64,000 nt of DNA, taken from positions 1,138,501 through 1,202,500 of the forward strand of contig CP077096.1 in assembly GCA_014268975.2 (NCBI GenBank), in the 5' to 3' direction. This stretch comes from Pseudomonas wayambapalatensis (GTDB taxonomy: Bacteria > Pseudomonadota > Gammaproteobacteria > Pseudomonadales > Pseudomonadaceae). The position numbers were made by a program, and so were the translations under genes. Of this stretch, positions 55,177-64,000 are shown in pieces. Every line of letters starts with the position of its first letter. Position 1 is the stretch's first letter. The notes below the pieces were generated by a model. That model saw nothing but the letters and a program-made list of their open reading frames with translations, did not search any database and was not told the DNA's origin.

Positions 55177-55220
55177 CGCATACTCGCACACATCCTGTAA
55201 CTCCCGTGGTACCCATAGCC

Positions 55221-55712
55221 ATGCGATTGACTACCAAAGGCCGTTACGCCGTCACCGCCATGCTCGACCTGGCGTTGCACGCGCAGCATGGGCCGGTATC
55301 CTTGGCCGACATTTCCGAGCGCCAGGGCATCTCCCTCTCCTATCTGGAACAGCTGTTCGCCAAGCTGCGCCGCAGCAGCCTGGTTTCCAGCGTGCGCGGT
55401 CCGGGTGGCGGCTACCAGCTGTCGCGGGGCATGGAAACCATCCAGGTGGCGCAGGTAATCGACGCGGTCAACGAGTCGGTAGATGCCACTCGCTGCCAAG
55501 GCCTCGGGGATTGCCACGCCGGTGATACCTGCCTGACCCACCACCTGTGGTGCGACCTCAGCCAGCAGATCCACGAATTCCTCAGCGGCATCAGCCTGTC
55601 CGACCTCGTCATGCGCCGCGAGGTGCAGGAAGTCGCCCAGCGCCAGGACCTGCGCCGAGTCGCCGGTCGCGTTGCCCAGCTGGACAAGATTGAGACGTCC
55701 GCCGTCGACTGA
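55221..55712 (+). CDS. iscR: Iron-sulfur cluster regulator IscR
   Basis: 163-residue Rrf2-family regulator. [20 protein letters not shown] and the winged HTH ([24 protein letters not shown]) are standard. The [2Fe-2S] ligands appear as [19 protein letters not shown] (three Cys plus His). The ATG at 55221 is the family start; the longer open frame covers the promoter. First gene of the isc operon. Confidence 0.97.
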   Translation: MRLTTKGRYAVTAMLDLALHAQHGPVSLADISERQGISLSYLEQLFAKLRRSSLVSSVRGPGGGYQLSRGMETIQVAQVIDAVNESVDATRCQGLGDCHAGDTCLTHHLWCDLSQQIHEFLSGISLSDLVMRREVQEVAQRQDLRRVAGRVAQLDKIETSAVD

Positions 55713-55753
55713 TGCAGCGACGAGCGACGCCAACGCCTGATAGGAGATACTCA

Positions 55754-56968
55754 ATGAAGTTGCCGATCTACCTCGATTACTCCGCGACCACCCCGGTCGA
55801 TCCCCGCGTCGCCCAGAAGATGGCCGACTGCCTGCTGGTCGACGGAAACTTCGGTAACCCGGCCTCGCGTTCCCACGTGTTCGGCTGGCGCGCTGAAGAG
55901 GCGGTCGAGAATGGCCGCCGCCAGGTCGCCGAGCTGATCAATGCCGACCCGCGCGAAATCGTCTGGACCAGCGGTGCCACCGAGTCCGACAACCTCGCGC
56001 TCAAGGGTGTCGCGCACTTCTATCAGACCAAGGGCAAGCACATCATCACCTCCAAGATCGAGCACAAGGCGGTCCTCGACACCGCTCGCCAGCTCGAGCG
56101 CGAAGGTTTCGAAGTCACCTACCTCGAACCCGGTGAAGACGGCATCGTCACCCCGGCGATGGTCGAGGCTGTGCTGCGCGACGACACCATCCTCGTCTCG
56201 CTGATGCACGTGAACAACGAAGTCGGCTCGATCAACGATATCGCCGCCATCGGTGAGCTGACCCGCTCGCGCGGCGTGCTGTTCCACGTCGATGCCGCGC
56301 AGTCGGCCGGCAAGGTCGAAATCGACGTGCAGAAGACCAAGGTCGACCTGATGTCGTTCTCGGCGCACAAGGTCTACGGCCCGAAGGGCATCGGTGCGCT
56401 GTACGTCAGCCGCAAGCCGCGTGTGCGCCTGGAAGCCATCATTCACGGCGGTGGCCATGAGCGCGGCATGCGTTCGGGCACCCTGCCGACCCACCAGATC
56501 GTGGGCATGGGCGAGGCCTTCGCCATCGCCAAGCAGGAAATGGCCGCTGAAAACGTGCGCATCAAGGCGTTGAGCGATCGCTTCTTCAAGCAGGTCTCCG
56601 ACCTTGAAGAGCTGTACGTCAACGGCAGCCAGACCCAGCGCGTTCCGCACAACCTGAACCTGAGCTTCAACTACGTCGAAGGCGAGTCGCTGCTGATGTC
56701 GCTCAAGGACATCGCCGTATCGTCCGGTTCGGCCTGCACCTCCGCGTCGCTCGAGCCTTCTTATGTACTGCGCGCCCTGGGCCGCAACGACGAGCTGGCG
56801 CACAGCTCGATCCGCTTCTCCTTCGGTCGCTTCACCACCGAGGAAGAAGTTGACTACGCCGCGCAGGAAGTCTGCAAGGCCGTGAACAAACTGCGCGAAC
56901 TGTCGCCGCTGTGGGACATGTACAAAGACGGCGTCGACATCTCCAAGATCGAGTGGGCCGCCCACTAA
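55754..56968 (+). CDS. iscS: Cysteine desulfurase IscS
   Basis: 404 residues, PLP enzyme giving sulfur from cysteine to IscU and other acceptors. The PLP Lys is in [12 protein letters not shown] and the catalytic Cys in [19 protein letters not shown]. The C-terminus [17 protein letters not shown] matches the IscU-binding tail. AGGAG precedes the ATG. Confidence 0.98.
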   Translation: MKLPIYLDYSATTPVDPRVAQKMADCLLVDGNFGNPASRSHVFGWRAEEAVENGRRQVAELINADPREIVWTSGATESDNLALKGVAHFYQTKGKHIITSKIEHKAVLDTARQLEREGFEVTYLEPGEDGIVTPAMVEAVLRDDTILVSLMHVNNEVGSINDIAAIGELTRSRGVLFHVDAAQSAGKVEIDVQKTKVDLMSFSAHKVYGPKGIGALYVSRKPRVRLEAIIHGGGHERGMRSGTLPTHQIVGMGEAFAIAKQEMAAENVRIKALSDRFFKQVSDLEELYVNGSQTQRVPHNLNLSFNYVEGESLLMSLKDIAVSSGSACTSASLEPSYVLRALGRNDELAHSSIRFSFGRFTTEEEVDYAAQEVCKAVNKLRELSPLWDMYKDGVDISKIEWAAH

Positions 56969-57014
56969 GCAGTCGCCAGCAAGAGCGGCTCCCTGATGAG
57001 GAAGGAATTGCACC

Positions 57015-57401
57015 ATGGCATACAGTGAAAAGGTCATCGACCACTACGAAAACCCGCGCAACGTCGGCAAGATGGACGCCGAAGACCCGGACGTCGGTAC
57101 CGGCATGGTCGGCGCCCCGGCGTGCGGTGACGTGATGCGTCTGCAGATCAAGGTCAACGAGCAAGGCATTATCGAAGATGCCAAGTTCAAGACCTACGGC
57201 TGCGGTTCGGCCATCGCCTCCAGCTCCCTGGCCACCGAGTGGATGAAGGGCAAGACCCTGGACGAAGCCGAAACCATCAAGAACACCCAGCTGGCCGAAG
57301 AACTGGCGTTGCCGCCGGTCAAGATCCACTGCTCGGTACTCGCCGAAGATGCTATCAAGGCAGCCGTTCGCGATTACAAGCAGAAGAAAGGCTTGATCTA
57401 A
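57015..57401 (+). CDS. iscU: Iron-sulfur cluster scaffold IscU
   Basis: 128 residues. The three cluster ligands are present (APACGDVM, YGCGSAIA, HCSVLAED), as is the HscA recognition motif LPPVK. It assembles the nascent cluster from IscS sulfur. Confidence 0.98.
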   Translation: MAYSEKVIDHYENPRNVGKMDAEDPDVGTGMVGAPACGDVMRLQIKVNEQGIIEDAKFKTYGCGSAIASSSLATEWMKGKTLDEAETIKNTQLAEELALPPVKIHCSVLAEDAIKAAVRDYKQKKGLI

Positions 57402-57425
57402 GTCGCCGCGAGGTAAGGAGTTCCG

Positions 57426-57749
57426 ATGGCTATCAGCATGACAGAAGCCGCCGCCAACCATATTCGCCGCTCCCTCGACGGGCGCGGCAAGGGTGAAGGC
57501 ATCCGCCTGGGCGTGCGCACCACCGGCTGCTCGGGCCTGGCCTACGTGCTGGAGTTCGTCGACGAGCTGGCCGACGAGGACCAGGTGTTCGAGAACCATG
57601 GCGTGAAGGTCATCATCGACCCGAAAAGCCTGGTGTATCTCGATGGCACCGAGCTGGATTTCGTCAAGGAAGGGTTGAACGAAGGCTTCAAGTTCAACAA
57701 CCCCAACGTGCGCGGTGAGTGTGGCTGCGGCGAAAGCTTCAATGTCTGA
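57426..57749 (+). CDS. iscA: Iron-sulfur cluster assembly protein IscA
   Basis: 107 residues, A-type carrier. Conserved Cys in TGCSGLAY and CGCGESF. ATG after AAGGAG. Confidence 0.97.
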   Translation: MAISMTEAAANHIRRSLDGRGKGEGIRLGVRTTGCSGLAYVLEFVDELADEDQVFENHGVKVIIDPKSLVYLDGTELDFVKEGLNEGFKFNNPNVRGECGCGESFNV

Positions 57750-57757
57750 GGCTTGAC

Positions 57758-58279
57758 GTGGGTACTCCTTGCCATTTCGCCCTGTTCGACCTGCAGCCGG
57801 GCTTTCGCCTGGACCTCGACAAGCTGGCCACCCGTTATCGTGAGCTGGCCCGCGAGGTCCATCCAGACCGCTTTGCCGACGCCTCCGAGCGTGAGCAGCG
57901 TGTTGCCCTGGAAAAGTCCGCAGCACTCAACGACGCCTACCAGACGCTGCGCAGCGCGCCGCGTCGTGCGCGTTACCTGCTGGCCGTCAGCGGCCACGAA
58001 GTGCCCCAGGAAGTCACGGTCCACGACCCCGACTTCCTGCTGCAGCAGATGCAGTGGCGTGAAGAACTCGAAGAGCTGCAGGACGAAGCCGACCTCGACG
58101 GTGTTGCTGTGTTCAAGAAGCGCCTGAAGGTCGCCCAGGACACGCTCAACGAGGATTTCGCCGCCTGCTGGGATCAAGCTGCCGAGCGCGACAAGGCCGA
58201 GCGCCTGATGCGCCGCATGCAGTTCCTCGACAAGCTCGCCCAAGAAGTGCGCCAACTCGAAGAGCGCCTCGACGATTAA
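57758..58279 (+). CDS. hscB: Fe-S assembly co-chaperone HscB
   Basis: 173 residues from a GTG start ([16 protein letters not shown]). J domain with HPD ([11 protein letters not shown]) at the N-terminus and a C-terminal three-helix bundle that binds IscU. Eight bases after iscA. Confidence 0.95.
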   Translation: MGTPCHFALFDLQPGFRLDLDKLATRYRELAREVHPDRFADASEREQRVALEKSAALNDAYQTLRSAPRRARYLLAVSGHEVPQEVTVHDPDFLLQQMQWREELEELQDEADLDGVAVFKKRLKVAQDTLNEDFAACWDQAAERDKAERLMRRMQFLDKLAQEVRQLEERLDD

Positions 58280-58322
58280 CCCCGGCGTTGCCCGTGATGA
58301 CGCCTAAGGTATTCAGATAAGC

Positions 58323-60185
<1,863 letters not shown>

Positions 60186-60188
60186 CCG

Positions 60189-60530
60189 ATGCCCCAGGTG
60201 ATTTTCCTGCCGCATGAGAAGTTCTGCCCGGATGGGCTGGTGGTTCAAGTGGAGCCAGGCACCAACATTCTGGAGCTGGCCCACGAACACCATATCGAGA
60301 TGGAAAGCGCGTGCGGCGGCGTGTGTGCCTGCACCACCTGCCACTGCATCGTGCGTGAAGGTTTCGACTCGCTGGAAGAAGCCGACGAGCTGGAAGAAGA
60401 CATGCTGGACAAGGCCTGGGGCCTGGAAGCGCAGTCTCGCCTGGCGTGCCAGGTGATCGTGGGTGATGAAGACCTCACCATCGAGATTCCGAAATACTCG
60501 CTCAACCACGCTGCCGAAGCGCCGCACTGA
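60189..60530 (+). CDS. fdx: ISC-type [2Fe-2S] ferredoxin
   Basis: 113 residues. Cluster ligands in CGGVCACTTCHC plus a downstream Cys (SRLACQVIV), the adrenodoxin-type pattern. Electron donor for cluster assembly. ATG three bases after hscA. Confidence 0.97.
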   Translation: MPQVIFLPHEKFCPDGLVVQVEPGTNILELAHEHHIEMESACGGVCACTTCHCIVREGFDSLEEADELEEDMLDKAWGLEAQSRLACQVIVGDEDLTIEIPKYSLNHAAEAPH

Positions 60531-60540
60531 GGTTTTCAGC

Positions 60541-60741
60541 ATGAGCCTGAAATGGATTGATGTACTTGAGATCGCCATCCAGCTTGCGGAAAGCAAGCCG
60601 GACGTCGATCCTAAATATGTGAATTTCGTCGATCTGCACCGTTGGGTGCTGGCTTTGCCAGAGTTCAGCGACGATCCGTCACGCGGCGGTGAGAAAGTGC
60701 TCGAGGCCATCCAGGCGGCCTGGATCGAAGAAGCCGACTGA
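60541..60741 (+). CDS. iscX: Fe-S assembly protein IscX
   Basis: 66 residues, MSLKWIDVLEIAIQL...DLHRWVLALPEFSDDP. Small acidic protein that binds IscS and modulates its activity. Last gene of the isc operon. Confidence 0.96.
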   Translation: MSLKWIDVLEIAIQLAESKPDVDPKYVNFVDLHRWVLALPEFSDDPSRGGEKVLEAIQAAWIEEAD

Positions 60742-60770
60742 GCGTCTCTGCAGGTTAGGCAATCCCCTGG

Positions 60771-60801
60771 AACCCGCGTATAATTCGCGGGTTTAATTTT
60801 T
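60771..60801 (+). terminator. Terminator of isc overlapping a -10 for ndk
   Basis: AACCCGCG and CGCGGGTT form an 8-bp stem, followed by TAATTTTT. The loop TATAATT is itself a consensus -10, so the end of isc transcription and a start for ndk may coincide. Confidence 0.65.
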
Positions 60802-60828
60802 CGCAACACTCAAATTCTGGAGTTTTCC

Positions 60829-61254
60829 ATGGCTGTTCAACGTACTTTCTCCATCATCAAGCCTGACGCAGTTGCCAAGAACGTCATCGGCAAGATCACC
60901 ACTCGCTTCGAAGAAGCCGGCCTGAAAATCGTCGCTTCGAAAATCAAGCAGCTGTCCAAGGCCGAAGCCGAAGGCTTCTACGCCGAGCACAGCGCTCGTG
61001 GCTTCTTCGGTGATCTGGTTGCCTTCATGACTTCCGGTCCGGTCGTCGTTCAGGTGCTGGAAGGCGAGAACGCCATCGCTCTGAACCGTGAGCTGATGGG
61101 CGCCACCAACCCTAAAGAAGCCGCTCCAGGCACCATCCGTGCCGACTTCGCCGAGTCGATCGACGCCAACGCCGTTCACGGTTCGGACTCCGAAGCCGCT
61201 GCAGCTCGCGAAATCGCTTACTTCTTCGCTGCTACCGAGGTAACCACTCGCTAA
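60829..61254 (+). CDS. ndk: Nucleoside diphosphate kinase
   Basis: 141 residues. Transfers phosphate between nucleoside tri- and diphosphates through a phospho-His; the active site is NAVHGSDS. Starts [18 protein letters not shown]. Highly biased codons suggest strong expression. Confidence 0.98.
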   Translation: MAVQRTFSIIKPDAVAKNVIGKITTRFEEAGLKIVASKIKQLSKAEAEGFYAEHSARGFFGDLVAFMTSGPVVVQVLEGENAIALNRELMGATNPKEAAPGTIRADFAESIDANAVHGSDSEAAAAREIAYFFAATEVTTR

Positions 61255-61282
61255 GCGAAAGCTTACGAGTGAGGGTGAATCC

Positions 61283-62431
61283 ATGACGACATCTACTGGC
61301 AAAATCAACCTGTTGGGGCTGACCCTGCCGGAAATGGAACAGTTCTTCGACTCGATCGGGGAGAAGCGCTTCCGTGCCGGTCAGGTGATGAAATGGATTC
61401 ACCATTTTGGCGTGTCCGACTTTGCGGACATGACCAACGTCGGCAAGGTCTTGCGCGAGAAGCTCGAGGCCGTTGCCGAGATTCGCCCCCCGGAAGTGGT
61501 CAGCGAGGACATTTCCGCCGACGGTACCCGTAAATGGGTAGTCCGCGTTGCCTCCGGCAGCTGCGTCGAGACCGTCTACATTCCCACCGACGACCGCGGT
61601 ACCCTCTGCGTTTCGTCGCAAGCCGGCTGTGCCCTGGACTGCAGTTTCTGCTCCACCGGCAAGCAAGGCTTCAACAGCAACCTCACCGCCGCCGAAGTGA
61701 TTGGCCAGGTGTGGCTTGCCAACAAATCCTTCGGGACCGTCCCGGCCAAGATCGACCGCGCTATCACCAACGTGGTCATGATGGGCATGGGCGAGCCCTT
61801 GCTGAACTTCGACAATGTCATCGCCGCGATGAAGATCATGATGGACGATCTGGGCTATGGCATCTCCAAGCGTCGCGTCACCCTGTCCACTTCGGGTGTC
61901 GTGCCGATGATCAATGAGTTGGCCAAGCACATCGACGTGTCGCTGGCGCTGTCGCTGCATGCGCCCAACGACGCGCTGCGCAACCAGTTGGTCCCGATCA
62001 ACAAGAAGTACCCGCTCAAGATGCTGCTCGAGTCCTGCATGGGCTATATGTCCACGCTCGGCGGCAAGCGGGTGCTCACCATCGAGTACACCCTGCTCAA
62101 GGACGTCAACGATCAGCCTGAGCATGCCGCGCAGATGATCGAGTTGCTGCGTGACGTGCCGTGCAAGATCAACCTGATTCCGTTCAACCCGTTCCCGCAC
62201 TCCGGTTACGAGCGTCCCAGCAACAATGCGATCCGTCGCTTCCAGGATCTGCTGCACCACGGCGGCTTCAACGTCACCACCCGCACCACCCGCGGCGAAG
62301 ATATCGACGCGGCCTGTGGTCAGCTGGTGGGGCAGGTCATGGACCGCACTCGCCGTAGCGAGCGCTACATCGCCGTGCGCCAGATCAACGCCGATGGCAG
62401 CGAGCTGCAAGACAGCGCTGCGCGCCACTGA
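61283..62431 (+). CDS. rlmN: Dual-specificity 23S rRNA/tRNA m2A methyltransferase RlmN
   Basis: 382-residue radical SAM enzyme methylating A2503 of 23S rRNA and A37 of some tRNAs. Radical SAM cysteines in [26 protein letters not shown] and GVVPMI are conserved, with the catalytic Cys near the C-terminus in DAACGQL. Confidence 0.97.
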   Translation: MTTSTGKINLLGLTLPEMEQFFDSIGEKRFRAGQVMKWIHHFGVSDFADMTNVGKVLREKLEAVAEIRPPEVVSEDISADGTRKWVVRVASGSCVETVYIPTDDRGTLCVSSQAGCALDCSFCSTGKQGFNSNLTAAEVIGQVWLANKSFGTVPAKIDRAITNVVMMGMGEPLLNFDNVIAAMKIMMDDLGYGISKRRVTLSTSGVVPMINELAKHIDVSLALSLHAPNDALRNQLVPINKKYPLKMLLESCMGYMSTLGGKRVLTIEYTLLKDVNDQPEHAAQMIELLRDVPCKINLIPFNPFPHSGYERPSNNAIRRFQDLLHHGGFNVTTRTTRGEDIDAACGQLVGQVMDRTRRSERYIAVRQINADGSELQDSAARH

Positions 62432-62443
62432 CGGAAGCCGCCG

Positions 62444-63205
62444 ATGACCCTGCGCGCCGCGCTGTCGATCCTGTCGCTTTTGCTGCTGGCCGGCTGCGTG
62501 TCCGGCGGTGCAGGTGATCCGCTGTCCAGCCGACAGGGCAGGGCGGAGGCAGGGCGTGCCTACGTGCAGTTGGGGCTGGGGTATTTGCAACAAGGCATGA
62601 CTGAGCAAGCCAAGGCCCCGCTGGCCAGGGCGCTTGCGTTGAACAGCCACGATGCCGATGCACACGCCGCCCTGGCCCTGGTCTTCCAGGCCCAGGGCGA
62701 GCCCGATCTGGCCGATGGCCATTTCCGCGAAGCCTTGTCGCAACGCCCGAATGACACGCGGATTCGCAACAACTTCGGCAGTTTCCTATATGCTCAGGGG
62801 CATTTTCGCCAAGCAGAACAGATGTTTCGCCAAGCTGCTGCCGATACCCTGTATCCTGAACGTTCCCGGGTATACGAGAACCTTGGCCTGACCGCCCTCA
62901 GGCAAGGGCGTCGCGAGCAGGCTCACGAATACCTGGACAAGGCCCTGCAGCTCGATCAGCGGCAACCACGAGCGCTGCTGGAAATGGCTGAGTTGTCCTA
63001 CGAAAACAGGCATTATGTGCCGGCCCGGGACTATTTCGAGCGCTTCAGCCAGCATGGCGATCACGACGCTCGCAGCCTGCTGTTGGGCAGCCGCCTCGCC
63101 CGAGTCTTCGAAGAGCACGGCACCGCAGCCGAGCTGGGCCAGAAATTACAACGACTTTATCCCGGTACGCCGGAATATCAGCAATACCTGTCGGAGCAAC
63201 GATGA
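62444..63205 (+). CDS. pilF: Type IV pilus biogenesis lipoprotein PilF/PilW
   Basis: 253 residues. Lipobox LLLAGC near residue 18, then about five to six TPR units (GRAYVQLGLGYLQQGM; ADAHAALALVFQAQGE; TRIRNNFGSFLYAQG). This pilotin helps PilQ secretin assembly in the outer membrane. Its stop overlaps the rodZ start (ATGA). Confidence 0.93.
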   Translation: MTLRAALSILSLLLLAGCVSGGAGDPLSSRQGRAEAGRAYVQLGLGYLQQGMTEQAKAPLARALALNSHDADAHAALALVFQAQGEPDLADGHFREALSQRPNDTRIRNNFGSFLYAQGHFRQAEQMFRQAAADTLYPERSRVYENLGLTALRQGRREQAHEYLDKALQLDQRQPRALLEMAELSYENRHYVPARDYFERFSQHGDHDARSLLLGSRLARVFEEHGTAAELGQKLQRLYPGTPEYQQYLSEQR

Positions 63206-64000
63206 AAGCCGCGCACCCCGAAGCAGCAGCAGCGATTCAGCAGAATCCAGGTGATATCTTGCGCCAGGCCCGCGAGAACCGGAACTGGTCGCAGGCCGAG
63301 GTCGCCCGTAAGCTGAATCTCACGGTCACTTCGCTGAACAACCTGGAAACCGGCGCCTTCGACAAGCTTCCCGGACACACCTTCGCGCGCGGCTATATCC
63401 GTGCTTACGCCAAGCTCATGGACATGGACCAGGCGCCGCTCGTCGAGGCTTTCGACCAGATCACCGGGACTCACGCCAAGGGCAGCGAAGTACATGCCCT
63501 TGGTCGTATCGAGGAGCCGGTGCGCCTTTCGCACAATATTCTGCGTGTCGTCAGCCTGTTGCTGCTGGTGGCCGTGGTCGGTGGCGGGTTCTTCTGGTGG
63601 CAGGACCAGAGCAGCCTGCGTGGCAAGGACCTGGCCAAGATCGCCCTGGAGCATGTCGAGGTCGAAAGCGCCGACGGCACCACGCAGATCCACCCGCTCG
63701 ATGAGCCGGAAGATCAGGCCGTGACTGCGGGCCAGCAGCCAGAGAGCGCGCCACTGCCGCTTGAGCAGGCTACGACCGAAGCTGCCGCCGAGGCTGCTGA
63801 ACAGGGCACCCCGGGCACCGCAGCATCCGCCTCCGCTCCAGCCGCTCCGGTTGCCCAGGCTCCTGCCCAGACGCACGCGCCCGCCACCGCGCCCGCACCA
63901 ACCGCACCGGCCACCCACGCCGTACCGACTGCGCCAGTTGCCAGCGAGCCTGCCGTTGTTGCTGCGGGCGATGGCAAGATCGCCATTCAATTCACCGCCG
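63202..64000 (+). CDS. rodZ: Cytoskeletal protein RodZ (3' end outside window)
   Basis: 266 codons visible. Cytoplasmic HTH (GDILRQARENRNWSQAEVARKLNLTVTSLNNLE...FARGYIRAYAKLM), one membrane helix (ILRVVSLLLLVAVVGGGFFWW), then a Pro/Ala/Thr-rich periplasmic linker and the start of the DUF4115 domain (GKIAIQFTA). Couples MreB to the cell-wall machinery. Overlaps pilF by four bases. Confidence 0.93.
   Translation, partial: MKAAHPEAAAAIQQNPGDILRQARENRNWSQAEVARKLNLTVTSLNNLETGAFDKLPGHTFARGYIRAYAKLMDMDQAPLVEAFDQITGTHAKGSEVHALGRIEEPVRLSHNILRVVSLLLLVAVVGGGFFWWQDQSSLRGKDLAKIALEHVEVESADGTTQIHPLDEPEDQAVTAGQQPESAPLPLEQATTEAAAEAAEQGTPGTAASASAPAAPVAQAPAQTHAPATAPAPTAPATHAVPTAPVASEPAVVAAGDGKIAIQFTA

Overview
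The window is a high-GC Pseudomonas chromosome segment, almost certainly from the P. putida group. The basis is gene order recalled from that group: norR–hmp–dsbB–cyoABCDE–alaC, then selU–selD, a phosphonate-type ABC transporter, a bestrophin, and queA–tgt–yajC–secDF–suhB–trmJ–cysE–iscRSUA–hscBA–fdx–iscX–ndk–rlmN–pilF–rodZ. Typical P. putida REP palindromes also occur. No search was run; family calls come from motifs and recalled sequence similarity.

Layout. 1-5.4 kb: two paralogous repeat-rich Ig-like proteins of unknown function (the first cut by the window edge) flank a divergent NorR-type NO-responsive sigma-54 activator. 5.4-6.8 kb: flavohaemoprotein gene behind three GT-N7-AC sites and a -24/-12 promoter. 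7.1-13 kb: dsbB and the cytochrome bo3 quinol oxidase operon. 13-16.2 kb: a lipase-like hydrolase, alaC and a Cys-cluster protein. 16.5-30.5 kb: one gene for a 4660-residue autotransporter built from about 35 PATR units and four larger composite modules. 30.7-33.8 kb: GNAT, membrane protein, DMT-type transporter, LysR regulator and LprI-like protein. 34-36.2 kb: selenophosphate synthetase and tRNA 2-selenouridine synthase. 36.3-39.5 kb: ABC importer. 39.5-41.7 kb: bestrophin and MASE2-GGDEF diguanylate cyclase.

41.7-46.2 kb is accessory DNA abutting the 3' end of a tRNA-Leu gene. It holds a HipB-like regulator with a decayed hipA, an overlapping pair of unknown genes (soluble plus membrane protein), a two-gene DUF operon behind a structured leader, a LysE exporter, and a type I-F-like CRISPR locus without cas genes. 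In that locus two arrays of opposite orientation are joined through one chimeric, fully palindromic repeat. This looks like the scar of a deletion that removed both leaders and whatever lay between them, and it is the most unusual object in the window.

46.3-64 kb is conserved core: queuosine synthesis (queA, tgt), Sec translocase accessory subunits (yajC, secD, secF), suhB, trmJ, cysE, the complete ISC iron-sulfur operon with a probable IscR operator over its own promoter, ndk, rlmN, pilF and the 5' part of rodZ. Functionally the core genes serve respiration and NO defence, Fe-S and cysteine supply, tRNA/rRNA modification and envelope biogenesis. The accessory genes look like surface adhesion and mobile or defence remnants.
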